DNA of 64,000 nucleotides from Nitrospira japonica (GTDB lineage: Bacteria > Nitrospirota > Nitrospiria > Nitrospirales > Nitrospiraceae): NCBI RefSeq assembly GCF_900169565.1, contig NZ_LT828648.1:932876-996875 (forward strand), given 5' to 3'. Positions within the stretch are counted from its first letter, which is position 1. Every line of letters starts with the position of its first letter. Under the pieces are notes generated by a model. The model was not told the DNA's origin. It was given only the letters and a program-made list of their open reading frames with translations, and made no database searches. The translations under genes and the position numbers were made by a program. This document shows, piece by piece, positions 26,981-35,481 of this stretch.

Positions 26981-28147
26981 ATGCAAAAGGATCGGGACAG
27001 GAGGAGATATCGGGACATGGCAACGGTCCGAGTGACCGCCGGCTCACGGCGGCGGTCCGGCTGGTGGATGCTCTGGTTGTTCCTACTCATGACTCCAGCC
27101 GAGGCCGCATCCCTTCCGCTGGACCACATCACGCTGCCACCGGGTTTTACGATCTCCATTTATGCAGACGATGTGCCGAATGCCAGGGGCATGGCCCTAG
27201 GACGGAACGGCGTCCTCTTCGTGGGCAGCAAAGAGAAAGGGAACGTCTATGCGGTCGTGGACAAGGACGGGGATCAGCGGGCCGATCAGGTGTTCACGAT
27301 CGCCGGCGGCCTTCAGATGCCCGTGGGTGTCGCCTATCGAAACGGCGCGCTCTACGTGTCGTCCGTCGATCGTATCCTGAGATTCGACGGCATCGAGGAA
27401 CGGCTGGCAAATCCACCGCCGCCGGTGACGGTCACGGACCGCTTTCCACACGACAAGCAGCACGGGTGGAAGTTCATCGCCTTCGGACCGGATGGGAAAC
27501 TCTACGTACCGGTCGGCGCGCCCTGCAACATCTGCGAGCCGGACCCGGACCGGTACGCGCTCATCGCGCGCATCGACGCCGACGGCGGCGGCCATGAAGT
27601 CGTCGCCCGCGGCGTCAGAAATTCGGTTGGCTTCGATTGGGACCCGGCCACCCGTGAATTGTGGTTTACGGACAACGGCCGCGACTGGCTCGGCGACGAT
27701 CAACCGCCGGACGAACTCAATCACGCGCCGAAGGCCGGCATGCATTTCGGCTATCCCTATTGTCATGGGGGCACCATTGCCGATCCCGAGTTCGGGAAAC
27801 GCCCCTGCCGAGAATTCACGCCGCCCGCCGCGACACTCGGGCCCCACGTGGCTTCTCTCGGCATGCGTTTTTATACCGGCGCGATGTTCCCGTCCGAATA
27901 CCGGCGCCGGATTATCATTGCGGAGCACGGCTCGTGGAATCGGACTGAAAAAAACGGCTATCGGCTCACGGTCGTCTCCCGGGACGACAACGGCACGCTC
28001 TCCTATTCCGTGTTTGCGCAAGGATGGTTGCGCGGCCAGCAGGCCTGGGGGCGTCCGGCCGATGTCCTGGTCATGCCCGACGGCGCGCTCCTGGTGTCGG
28101 ACGACCTGGCGGGCGTCATCTACCGTATCAGCTATCACGAACCGTAA
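26981..28147 (+). CDS. secreted PQQ-dependent dehydrogenase-like beta-propeller
   Basis: A 388-aa exported protein related to soluble glucose/sorbosone dehydrogenases. After a basic N terminus, WWMLWLFLLMTPAEAAS is a signal-peptide core. Propeller segments expected around PQQ are visible: HGWKFIAFGPDGKLYVPVGA with the catalytic-type His, and VRNSVGFDWDPATRELWFTD followed by NGRD. PCNIC is a CxxC pair that may form a disulfide. The ATG at 26981 has GGAGG upstream. An ATG at 27017 would give a more usual signal length. It lies 46 bp after pqqE and is a plausible PQQ user. Confidence 0.85.
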   Translation: MQKDRDRRRYRDMATVRVTAGSRRRSGWWMLWLFLLMTPAEAASLPLDHITLPPGFTISIYADDVPNARGMALGRNGVLFVGSKEKGNVYAVVDKDGDQRADQVFTIAGGLQMPVGVAYRNGALYVSSVDRILRFDGIEERLANPPPPVTVTDRFPHDKQHGWKFIAFGPDGKLYVPVGAPCNICEPDPDRYALIARIDADGGGHEVVARGVRNSVGFDWDPATRELWFTDNGRDWLGDDQPPDELNHAPKAGMHFGYPYCHGGTIADPEFGKRPCREFTPPAATLGPHVASLGMRFYTGAMFPSEYRRRIIIAEHGSWNRTEKNGYRLTVVSRDDNGTLSYSVFAQGWLRGQQAWGRPADVLVMPDGALLVSDDLAGVIYRISYHEP

Positions 28148-28199
28148 TCCGCCCGCCGAAGGTCGGGCGAAATCTGTTCACTATCCAAAGGAGGAGAAA

Positions 28200-28625
28200 A
28201 TGAAACGAAGCGCATCGGCCGTCTGGCAGGGAGATCTGAAGGCCGGCAAAGGAACTGTTTCCACCGAGAGCGGAGTCCTGTCACAGGCCCAATATTCGTT
28301 CGGGACCAGATTCGAGAGCGGCAAGGGCACGAATCCGGAAGAACTCATCGCGGCGGCGCACGCCGGCTGTTTTACCATGGCGCTGTCGGCCCAGTTGGGC
28401 AACGCGGGATTCGCGCCGGAGAAACTCGAAACGACCGCCACGGTCCACTTCGAGAAGCTGGACGCGGGGTGGACGGTCACCAAGATCCACTTGGACGTCA
28501 AGGGCACGGTGCCGAAGGCCGACGCGGCCGCATGGGAAAAGGCGGCGACGGCGGCCAAGACCGGCTGCCCGATCTCACGCCTGCTGAACACGACCATCAC
28601 GATGGACGCAAAGCTCGGAGCGTGA
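28200..28625 (+). CDS. OsmC family peroxiredoxin
   Basis: A 141-aa protein of the OsmC family, thiol-dependent peroxidases that reduce organic hydroperoxides. The two active-site cysteines are in AAHAGCFTMALS (about residue 59) and KTGCPISRLLN (about 124). The length and the opening RSASAVWQGDLKAGKG fit OsmC proper rather than Ohr. AAAGGAGGAG precedes the ATG. It lies 52 bp after the quinoprotein-like gene and may share its transcript. Confidence 0.93.
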   Translation: MKRSASAVWQGDLKAGKGTVSTESGVLSQAQYSFGTRFESGKGTNPEELIAAAHAGCFTMALSAQLGNAGFAPEKLETTATVHFEKLDAGWTVTKIHLDVKGTVPKADAAAWEKAATAAKTGCPISRLLNTTITMDAKLGA

Positions 28626-28746
28626 ATTCTTGTCCGGACTTGAGTCGGAGGGGATTTCTCCGGGACGGTCCACGACCTCGTGACGGACGATCTCGTCGTA
28701 ATGGAGGACGAGGGCCTCGATCGAGTGCAATCGTAAAGGAGCAGCG

Positions 28747-29670
28747 ATGGAGATGAGTCGGGGAGTAAAGACAGTTGGTCAGGGTCGTGCAATCGGACCG
28801 TTCGGCGGGTTCACACGAATGATCATGACCCTCCTGCTCGCGGGTCTGCTGGGGCAGAGCGTGGCCGCTTTGGGCCAGGAAAGCCGTCCGGAAAACGAGA
28901 TCACCAGCCTGGGCGAGGGCTCGTATCTATTTCGCCATCAGTTCCATCAGGCGATTTTCATCACCACTCCCAAAGGTGTCATCGTCACGGATCCCATCAG
29001 CGCGGAGGCGGCGACCTGGCTGAAGAAAGAGATCAAACACTATTCCGACCAGCCGATTCGCTACGTCGTCTACAGCCATCACCATGATGATCACATCACG
29101 GGCGGCAGTCTGTTCGCCGATACGGCGGTATTCGTCAGTCAGGCGGGGGCCAGAGCGAAGATCCGTGAAGCGGCGGATCCTCTCACGCCCCTGCCCGACC
29201 TTACCTTCACGGATCGCATGTCCATCGACCTCGGCGGCAAGCACGTCGAGCTGATCTATGTCGGAAAAAATCATTCGGACAATAGCCTGGTCGTCCTGCT
29301 GCCGGAGCAACGGCTGCTCTTCGCCGTCGATTTCATCCCGGTCGAGACGGTCGCGTACCGCACGATGAAGAGCGACTACCCGGACGACTGGATCGAATCG
29401 CTCAAGCGCGTCGAGCAATTGGATTTCGATCGGCTGGTGCCGGGTCACGGCAAGATCGGGAACAAGGAACACGTACGGATGTTCCGAGGCTATCTGGAGG
29501 ATCTCCGGGCGGCGGTGCAGGAACAGGTGCAGAAAGGGGCGAGCCTCGAGGAGACGAAGAAGGCCGTTCAGCTTCCCAAATACGAACGATGGCAGCGCTA
29601 CGGCGACTGGTTTCCCGAAAATGTGGAAGGAATGTACCGGTATCTGACCCAGCGACGCGAAACGCGGTAA
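28747..29670 (+). CDS. exported metallo-beta-lactamase fold hydrolase
   Basis: A 307-aa protein with an N-terminal hydrophobic segment (MIMTLLLAGLLGQSVAALG), probably a signal peptide. The zinc motif is SHHHDDHITGG near residue 112. Further ligands are the His in GKNHSDNSL, the Asp in FAVDFIP and the His in PGHGK. All ligands for a two-metal site are therefore present. Its closeness to the PQQ genes recalls the zinc metallohydrolases that often accompany exported quinoproteins, but I cannot assign a substrate. The ATG at 28747 has AAAGGAG upstream, and internal ATGs at 28819 or 28825 would give a shorter signal. Confidence 0.85.
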   Translation: MEMSRGVKTVGQGRAIGPFGGFTRMIMTLLLAGLLGQSVAALGQESRPENEITSLGEGSYLFRHQFHQAIFITTPKGVIVTDPISAEAATWLKKEIKHYSDQPIRYVVYSHHHDDHITGGSLFADTAVFVSQAGARAKIREAADPLTPLPDLTFTDRMSIDLGGKHVELIYVGKNHSDNSLVVLLPEQRLLFAVDFIPVETVAYRTMKSDYPDDWIESLKRVEQLDFDRLVPGHGKIGNKEHVRMFRGYLEDLRAAVQEQVQKGASLEETKKAVQLPKYERWQRYGDWFPENVEGMYRYLTQRRETR

Positions 29671-29707
29671 CGGAAAGGCTTCGAAGGACCCCGGTAAGGA
29701 GTGCACC

Positions 29708-30391
29708 ATGCCGCCTGGCAAGATCGTCGTGCTTTTCGATGTGGACAACACGTTGCTCGACAATGACGGAGTGACGGAGGACCTGCGCCGGTATCTGGAG
29801 CAGGAAGTCGGAGCGGAGCCACAAAAGCGGTATTGGGTGCTGTTCGAAGAGTTGCGGCAAGAGCTGGGCTATGCCGATTATCTGGGGGCGCTCCAACGAT
29901 ACCGAATCGAACACCCGCGCGACCCGCATCTGTTGGCAGTATCCCATTTCTTGATCCAGTACCCGTTCGCCGACCGCCTGTACCCCGGCGCGCTCGACGT
30001 GATCGCACAGGCCAAACGAGCGGGCACGGCCGTGATCCTGTCCGACGGGGACGTCGTGTTCCAACCGAGAAAGGTGGAGCGGTCCGGACTACATCACGCC
30101 GTCGACGGGAACGTCCTGATCTACATTCACAAGGAACGGGAACTCGAAGACGTGGAACGGCGGTTTCCGGCCGATCGTTACGTGCTCATCGACGACAAGG
30201 TTCGGATCCTGTCGGCGGTGAAACGTGTGTGGGGTTCCCGCGTGACGACGGTGTTTCCCCGGCAGGGTCACTATGCGCTGGATTTGCAGGATGTCGCCCA
30301 GTTTCCGGTCCCGGATGTGACCGTGAGTGCGATCGGCGATCTGCTGGTTGGAGACCGCTTCGCCCGGGTCCTCAGCGGCGCCGGGCCCTGA
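29708..30391 (+). CDS. HAD-superfamily hydrolase
   Basis: A 227-aa haloacid dehalogenase-type phosphatase. Motif I is LFDVDNTLLDND (the two Asp that attack phosphate), motif II is VILSDGD, and a motif IV-like acidic stretch is YVLIDDKVRIL. A helical cap lies between motifs I and II (residues 20-95). It is cytoplasmic, and the substrate is unknown. TAAGGAG stands before the ATG. It follows the metallo-beta-lactamase gene by 37 bp and is probably in the same transcript. Confidence 0.88.
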   Translation: MPPGKIVVLFDVDNTLLDNDGVTEDLRRYLEQEVGAEPQKRYWVLFEELRQELGYADYLGALQRYRIEHPRDPHLLAVSHFLIQYPFADRLYPGALDVIAQAKRAGTAVILSDGDVVFQPRKVERSGLHHAVDGNVLIYIHKERELEDVERRFPADRYVLIDDKVRILSAVKRVWGSRVTTVFPRQGHYALDLQDVAQFPVPDVTVSAIGDLLVGDRFARVLSGAGP

Positions 30392-30422
30392 GCCGAACCT
30401 CTTGGTCTCGCCAAGTCGCCGG

Positions 30423-30452
30423 TTGTAGCTAGAAGGCCGTCTGTCATATAAC
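30423..30452 (+). promoter_or_regulatory. possible sigma-70 promoter for the four-repeat protein
   Basis: TTGTAG (30423-30428), an 18-bp spacer and TATAAC (30447-30452). The start would fall near 30459, giving a leader of about 68 bases. Confidence 0.4.
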
Positions 30453-30526
30453 TAGCAGGGCCAATGAGATGGGCCGGTCCGTCATGCGGGAGCGCGTTCG
30501 TCCACCAATTCAGGAGGAGGCATATC

Positions 30527-31498
30527 GTGAAGGGTTTAAGTCGTGAGAGCCGAAAACTGACCGTGAAATCCAGGAGAGGGGGCGCGAGCGCGAGCCGCAA
30601 TCTGATCCTGCTGGGATCCCTCGTCATGAGCGTGTTTCTGGCGCCGTACGGATTTGCAGACGAAGGCCACAGTCAGGGTGCGGCCACTCACTTGAAGGTC
30701 AGCGGCGTCGTCGCCAAGGTTCAGGCGACCCACGTGGTCATCAAGACGCCGTGGGGACAGATGAAGATCGCCTCCCAAGTGCTCCCCAAGGGCCTCGAAG
30801 TGGGAGAAGAAGTCGACATGTGGGTGAATGAAAACAACGCCGTGATCGACGTGCACCGCAAGGGTGATCCGTCCCACTCGCATAAGTTCGTCACAGGCAG
30901 TCTCGCGTATACTTCCACGGACAAGACGGAAATCAAGCTGCAGACCCCCGAAGGGGAAAAGACCTTCGACGTGCAGACTGGCAAATCGAAGCTCTCCTCC
31001 ATCGCGGAAGGCAGTCCGGTCACCGTCGAAGTCAACGAAGAAGGCAAGGTCATCGACGTGCATCGGTTCGACGTGGAGATGACCTTCAACAAGCAGCCGC
31101 GCACCAAGGCCGGGTATCACATTACCGCGCACGGCGTCGTGGAGAAGATTCAATCAGGGGTCGTGGCCGTCAAGACTCCGTCCGCGATGTATCGACTGAA
31201 TCAGAAATCGATGCCGTCCGGCATCAAGGTCGGCGACGAGATCACCCTGTGGGTGAACGAAGAGAATATGGTCATCGATCACCATATGAAGGGTCATACC
31301 CAAGCGCATAGACTGATCTCAGGGAAGCTGATCTATGTCGGTAAGAGTAAGAAGGAGATCAAGCTCTGGACGCCGGAGGGCGAAAAGGTGTTCCCGCTGG
31401 ATCGATTGGAAGTTAAAGCCAAGCCGATCAAAGAAGGGACGCCGGTGACCGTGGAACTGAACGAGCAGGGTGTGGTTATCAACCTCTGGAAGTCCTAA
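30527..31498 (+). CDS. exported four-repeat protein of unknown function
   Basis: A 323-aa protein with a long basic N terminus and a signal-like segment (NLILLGSLVMSVFLAPYGFA). The mature part has four units of about 60-65 residues in an A-B-A-B order. A units share VxGVVxKVQ...VxVKTP and VGxEVxxWVNExNxVID. B units share SGxLxY...KTEIKLxTPEGEK and GxPVTVEVNExGxVI. This is consistent with small OB- or beta-barrel-like repeats. Many His residues cluster between repeats. The GTG at 30527 is chosen since GGAGGAGG lies seven bases upstream. No family is recognised. Confidence 0.8.
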   Translation: MKGLSRESRKLTVKSRRGGASASRNLILLGSLVMSVFLAPYGFADEGHSQGAATHLKVSGVVAKVQATHVVIKTPWGQMKIASQVLPKGLEVGEEVDMWVNENNAVIDVHRKGDPSHSHKFVTGSLAYTSTDKTEIKLQTPEGEKTFDVQTGKSKLSSIAEGSPVTVEVNEEGKVIDVHRFDVEMTFNKQPRTKAGYHITAHGVVEKIQSGVVAVKTPSAMYRLNQKSMPSGIKVGDEITLWVNEENMVIDHHMKGHTQAHRLISGKLIYVGKSKKEIKLWTPEGEKVFPLDRLEVKAKPIKEGTPVTVELNEQGVVINLWKS

Positions 31499-31514
31499 TT
31501 CCGGTTCCTGCAAT

Positions 31515-31551
31515 GCTTCCGGGATGATGCGGGATCGCGTCTCCCGGAAGC
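31515..31551. terminator. hairpin after the four-repeat protein
   Basis: Arms GCTTCCGGGA (31515-31524) and TCCCGGAAGC (31542-31551) pair perfectly with a 17-base loop, 17 bp after the gene's stop. No T tract follows. It probably marks the transcript end before the sigma-54 activator gene. Confidence 0.5.
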
Positions 31552-31645
31552 CCCTCCCCGCTCTCATATCCCTCTGGGTGAGCCAGGAACCCCGGCCGTC
31601 TGCGGTACTTGAGCCCGTCTCGGACGATGGGCCATACTGGGGGCC

Positions 31646-34228
31646 ATGGAAGAAGCCGGCTCCCCTTGCGAAACCCTCTCGGAGCGATACCAGGCCCTCT
31701 TGGAAGTCTCTGAAGCGATCTCACAACACCGGGATCTTCACGATCTTGCGCGTGATCTGGCCCGACGACTCCCCCGCGTCATTCATGTGAATTTCGTCGC
31801 GCTCTCCCTGCACGATCCTGAGGGCAAGACGATGCGCTTGCATACCATCCAGGCCAATGTGCCCGCCGATCTGATCGGCGGCCATGTAGAACCGGTCGAC
31901 GAGACGCCCACCGGCCTGGTCTGGCAGACTCAGGAACCGGTGCTCGTGCCGGACCTTGCCCAGGAAACACGATGGCCGGACGTCGTCGGACGGATGAAGG
32001 AGGACGGCACGAAGTCGTTTTGCGTCGTCCCGCTGACTACTGCGGTCCGGCGGTTGGGCGCCATGGGATTTGCCAGCTTGCGCACGGGCGCATACGGCGA
32101 AGCGGACCTGGAGTTTCTCCTCCAGGTGGGCAAGCAGGTGGCCGTGGCCGTCGATAACGTCCTGCATCATCAGGATCTGGCGCTCGAGCGCGACCGCTTG
32201 AGGTCGCTGCTGGAGGTATCCGAATCCATCGCCTCCCATCGTGATCTCGAGGAGCTGTTCCGGGATCTGGCGAGGAATCTCCCGCAGGTGGTCCCGTTCG
32301 ATTACATCAACGCGGTCCTGCACGATGCGGGACGCAACGTCATGCGACTGTGGTTGTTGGTGACGGCGCAGCCCAGTACGATCAGGCCGGGCCTGGAACT
32401 CCCGATCGACGAGTCCCCGGGTGGATTGGTCTGGAAGACCCAGCAATCGTTGATCGTCAACGATATCGCGCAGGAACGGCGTTTTCCCAAGTTGATGGAG
32501 CTGCTCAGGGAGAATGGCGTGCAATCCTTCTGCGCGGTCCCGCTCACGACGGCGCAGCGCCGGCTGGGCGCCATGGGGTTCGGCAGCATGCGTCCGAGGG
32601 CCTACAGCGAGCACGAGCTGGGGTTCATGCGGCAGGTGGCCAAGCAGGTGGCGGTGGCGGTGGACAACGCACTCAACTCTGAAACCGCGCTGGCCTACCA
32701 GCGGCAATTGGCTCGCGAACGGGACCGGCAGCGGTTACTGCTCGAAGTGAACAATGCCATAGTGGCCCACTTGGAGCTCCGGGAACTGCTGCAAGCGATT
32801 TCAGCCTGCCTGAGCCGCGTGATGCCACACGATCTGGCCGGGTTCGCCCTCTACGATTCCTCGACCGGACAGCTGGTGGCACACGCCCTCGACTTTCCCC
32901 GCAATCAGGACTTCGTGGAGAAAGGGGTTTCCATTCCTCTGGAGGGAACTCCGGAGGGCCGGGCCGTGACGACCCGCCGTACGGTGCTCATTCGGAACCT
33001 GGATCCGGCGGAATTTCCGGCCGAAGTTGTCAAAAGGGCGGTGGCCGAGGGATTGAAATCCGGCTGCGCCGTCCCGCTGGTGTCTCATGGGCATGTGCTG
33101 GGAACATTGAGCGTCGGCAGCCTTCGCCACGAGGCGTTTACGCAGGACGATGCCGAACTGCTCGGACAGATCGGCGCACAGGCCGCGATTGCCGTCGAGA
33201 ACGGTCTGGCCTATCGGGAGATCGCGGATCTGAAAGACCGCTTGAGCAAGGAGAAACTCTATCTCGAGGACGAGATCCGGACCGAATACAATTTCGAGGA
33301 GATCGTCGGCGACAGCACCGCCTTGCAAAAGGTCCTCAAACAGGTGGAAATCGTGGCGCCGACGGATTCGACCGTGCTGATTTTGGGCGAGACCGGTACG
33401 GGCAAGGAATTGCTGGCTCGCGCCATTCACAACCTCAGCGGGCGACGGGAACGAACGTTCGTCAAGATGAACTGCGCGGCGATTCCCACGGGATTGCTCG
33501 AAAGCGAGTTGTTCGGGCACGAGAAAGGGGCGTTCACCGGAGCGATTGCCACCAAGATCGGACGCTTCGAGCTGGCGGATCAGGGAACCGTCTTTCTCGA
33601 CGAGGTCGGAGAGATTCCGCTGGAGCTTCAAGTGAAGTTGTTGCGCGTACTCCAGGAGCAGGAATTCGAACGGCTGGGGAGCACCCGCACCGTTCGCGTC
33701 AATGTCCGGGTGATCGCCGCCACGAATCGTGACCTGGTCAGGCTGGTGGACGAGAAGGGGTTTCGCAGCGATCTTTATTACCGGTTGAATGTGTTTCCGA
33801 TTACCGTGCCGCCGTTGCGCGAGCGGTCAGAGGACATTCCCGCATTGACCAGACACTTTGCCCAGAAATTCGTCCAGCGGATGAAGAAGCGTATCGAGAC
33901 GATTCCCTCCGATGCCATGAAGGCGCTGCAGGCCTATCCCTGGCCCGGTAACGTGCGCGAACTGGAAAATTTCATCGAGCGGGCGGTGATTCTGACGCAC
34001 GGTCCCGACTTGGTTGTGCCGATTGGAGAACTGAAGCGCTCGCCCGCGGCGGTCAATCACTCCGCTCCGACGACCCTCGAAGAAGCCGAACGGGAGCACA
34101 TCCTGAAAGCGCTCCGGGATGCCCGCTGGACGATCGGAGGGCCAACGGGCGCCGCTGCGAAGCTCGGAATGAAGCGGACGACCCTCCAGTCCAAGATGCA
34201 GAAACTCGGCATCGCCAGGCCTGCCTAA
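31646..34228 (+). CDS. sigma-54-dependent transcriptional activator with three GAF domains
   Basis: NtrC-family enhancer-binding protein of 860 aa. Three GAF sensor domains occupy about residues 15-175, 185-350 and 360-525. Each begins with a helix like LLEVSEAIxxHRDLxxL and ends with VAVAVDNxL-type helices. The AAA+ domain has Walker A GETGTGKELLARAIH (about residue 580), the sigma-54 contact loop GAFTGA (about 628), and Walker B TVFLDEVGEI. The C-terminal Fis-type helix-turn-helix is GPTGAAAKLGMKRTTLQSKM. There is no receiver domain, so small ligands or redox state are the likely input, as in FhlA or NorR. Candidate target sites lie at 34266 and 36510. Confidence 0.95.
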   Translation: MEEAGSPCETLSERYQALLEVSEAISQHRDLHDLARDLARRLPRVIHVNFVALSLHDPEGKTMRLHTIQANVPADLIGGHVEPVDETPTGLVWQTQEPVLVPDLAQETRWPDVVGRMKEDGTKSFCVVPLTTAVRRLGAMGFASLRTGAYGEADLEFLLQVGKQVAVAVDNVLHHQDLALERDRLRSLLEVSESIASHRDLEELFRDLARNLPQVVPFDYINAVLHDAGRNVMRLWLLVTAQPSTIRPGLELPIDESPGGLVWKTQQSLIVNDIAQERRFPKLMELLRENGVQSFCAVPLTTAQRRLGAMGFGSMRPRAYSEHELGFMRQVAKQVAVAVDNALNSETALAYQRQLARERDRQRLLLEVNNAIVAHLELRELLQAISACLSRVMPHDLAGFALYDSSTGQLVAHALDFPRNQDFVEKGVSIPLEGTPEGRAVTTRRTVLIRNLDPAEFPAEVVKRAVAEGLKSGCAVPLVSHGHVLGTLSVGSLRHEAFTQDDAELLGQIGAQAAIAVENGLAYREIADLKDRLSKEKLYLEDEIRTEYNFEEIVGDSTALQKVLKQVEIVAPTDSTVLILGETGTGKELLARAIHNLSGRRERTFVKMNCAAIPTGLLESELFGHEKGAFTGAIATKIGRFELADQGTVFLDEVGEIPLELQVKLLRVLQEQEFERLGSTRTVRVNVRVIAATNRDLVRLVDEKGFRSDLYYRLNVFPITVPPLRERSEDIPALTRHFAQKFVQRMKKRIETIPSDAMKALQAYPWPGNVRELENFIERAVILTHGPDLVVPIGELKRSPAAVNHSAPTTLEEAEREHILKALRDARWTIGGPTGAAAKLGMKRTTLQSKMQKLGIARPA

Positions 34229-34265
34229 GCACAGGTTTCTCTCTCAGTCGCCCCATATCCGCCTC

Positions 34266-34299
34266 TGCCGAATCTTCGGCAGGTGCCGACATCTCGGCG
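34266..34299. promoter_or_regulatory. paired palindromes, candidate enhancer site of the sigma-54 activator (locus 1)
   Basis: TGCCGA-N4-TCGGCA (34266-34281) and TGCCGA-N4-TCGGCG (34284-34299), centres 18 bp apart. They lie about 145-165 bp upstream of the start predicted from the -24/-12 promoter at 34410. The same pair with the same spacing recurs at 36510. Confidence 0.7.
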
Positions 34300-34409
34300 G
34301 CGTCACATCAAGAACCGGATTCTTCCTCTCGCAAATTCACAGTGGATTTCCGCCCGATCCCTTCATGGTTTCCAGCGGTTGAATCTGCCCCGTCGGTGGT
34401 CCGCTTCTC

Positions 34410-34425
34410 TGGAATGGTCATTGCC
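34410..34425 (+). promoter_or_regulatory. sigma-54 (-24/-12) promoter of the DedA-rhodanese operon
   Basis: TGGAATGGTCATTGCC has the invariant GG (34411-34412) and GC (34423-34424) ten bases apart and the usual TTGC at -12. The predicted start near 34436 gives a 44-base leader before the DedA gene. Confidence 0.7.
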
Positions 34426-34479
34426 ATGCCGGACGATGGCGGCCGATTCGATCGCAATTGACGCATACGGGAGATCACC

Positions 34480-35436
34480 ATGAATGAGATCGTCGGATTC
34501 TTGATGGAACACGGAGCGCTCGTCGTGTTTGCCACCGTCCTGGCGGAACAAATCGGTCTACCGGTGCCCGCCGTGCCGTTTTTGGTCGCGGCCGGTGCCC
34601 TAGCGGCTGCCGGCCATCTGAATCTGGCCGTCGCCGCCGGCGCGGCGGTGCTGGCGTCGCTCGCAGGCGATCAGGTGTGGTTCGAGTTGGGCCGCCGCCG
34701 CGGTCGTCAGGTATTGGGCTGGCTCTGCCGGATCGCGATCGAACCGGATTCATGCATCCGCCGAACCGAAGACTTTTTCAGCCGGCACGGTGCTCGATCT
34801 CTGATCGTGGCGAAATTCATTCCGGGATTGAGCACGATCGCCCCTCCCCTTGCCGGTATCGTAGGGCTACGCTTGTCCCAGTTCCTGCTGTTCAACGGTG
34901 TCGGCACGATTCTCTGGGTGGGATCCGGACTGGGTCTGGGCTATCTGTTTGCCGACCAACTTGAACGGGTGTTGGCCCTCAGCGCCAGTGTTGGGCCCAC
35001 CATCGGTATGCTCGCAGTGGGGGCAGCGGCCGGCTATGTCGCCTGGAGAGTCCTCAGCCGATACCGCGGCGACGATCCGGTTCCTCACGTCACGCCCCGG
35101 GTGGTGCGGGAAAAACTTCGGGCTGGCGAGCGGCCGGTCATCGTGGATTTGCGGCCGCTCGGCGCGCGTCGAGAGAAGGCGGGGATCCCCGGAGCCCTGC
35201 CGATGTCGGCCGACGAGATCGTCGCCGGACAGCGCGACCTGCCTCGCGATCGAGACGTGATTCTGTATTGTGATTGCCCGGGCGATGCGGGAAGCATCGC
35301 GATCGCGCGGGTCCTCCGTTCGAAGGGTCATGCCAGGGTATGGCCGCTTGCGGGGGGTATCGAGGCCTGGCGTGCCATGGACGTCGAGGAACGCGAGACC
35401 GAACGTGCGTCGGCCAGTCACCCCATGGTGGCGTGA
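34480..35436 (+). CDS. DedA membrane protein fused to a rhodanese domain
   Basis: A 318-aa fusion. Residues about 1-205 are a DedA/SNARE-associated domain with four to five membrane segments and the family signature AEQIGLPVPAVPFLVAAGALA. AKFIPGLSTIAPPLAGIVG is the second conserved block. Residues about 215-305 form a rhodanese domain whose catalytic Cys lies in VILYCDCPGDAGS, and GGIEAW closes it. DedA proteins move lipids or protons at the inner membrane. Rhodanese adds a sulfurtransferase or redox function on the cytoplasmic side. The ATG follows GGGAG by five bases, downstream of a sigma-54 promoter. Confidence 0.9.
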   Translation: MNEIVGFLMEHGALVVFATVLAEQIGLPVPAVPFLVAAGALAAAGHLNLAVAAGAAVLASLAGDQVWFELGRRRGRQVLGWLCRIAIEPDSCIRRTEDFFSRHGARSLIVAKFIPGLSTIAPPLAGIVGLRLSQFLLFNGVGTILWVGSGLGLGYLFADQLERVLALSASVGPTIGMLAVGAAAGYVAWRVLSRYRGDDPVPHVTPRVVREKLRAGERPVIVDLRPLGARREKAGIPGALPMSADEIVAGQRDLPRDRDVILYCDCPGDAGSIAIARVLRSKGHARVWPLAGGIEAWRAMDVEERETERASASHPMVA

Positions 35437-35481
35437 GGACGACGCGCTCACCACTACGATGTAGAGAGGGGGCAGGACGAA

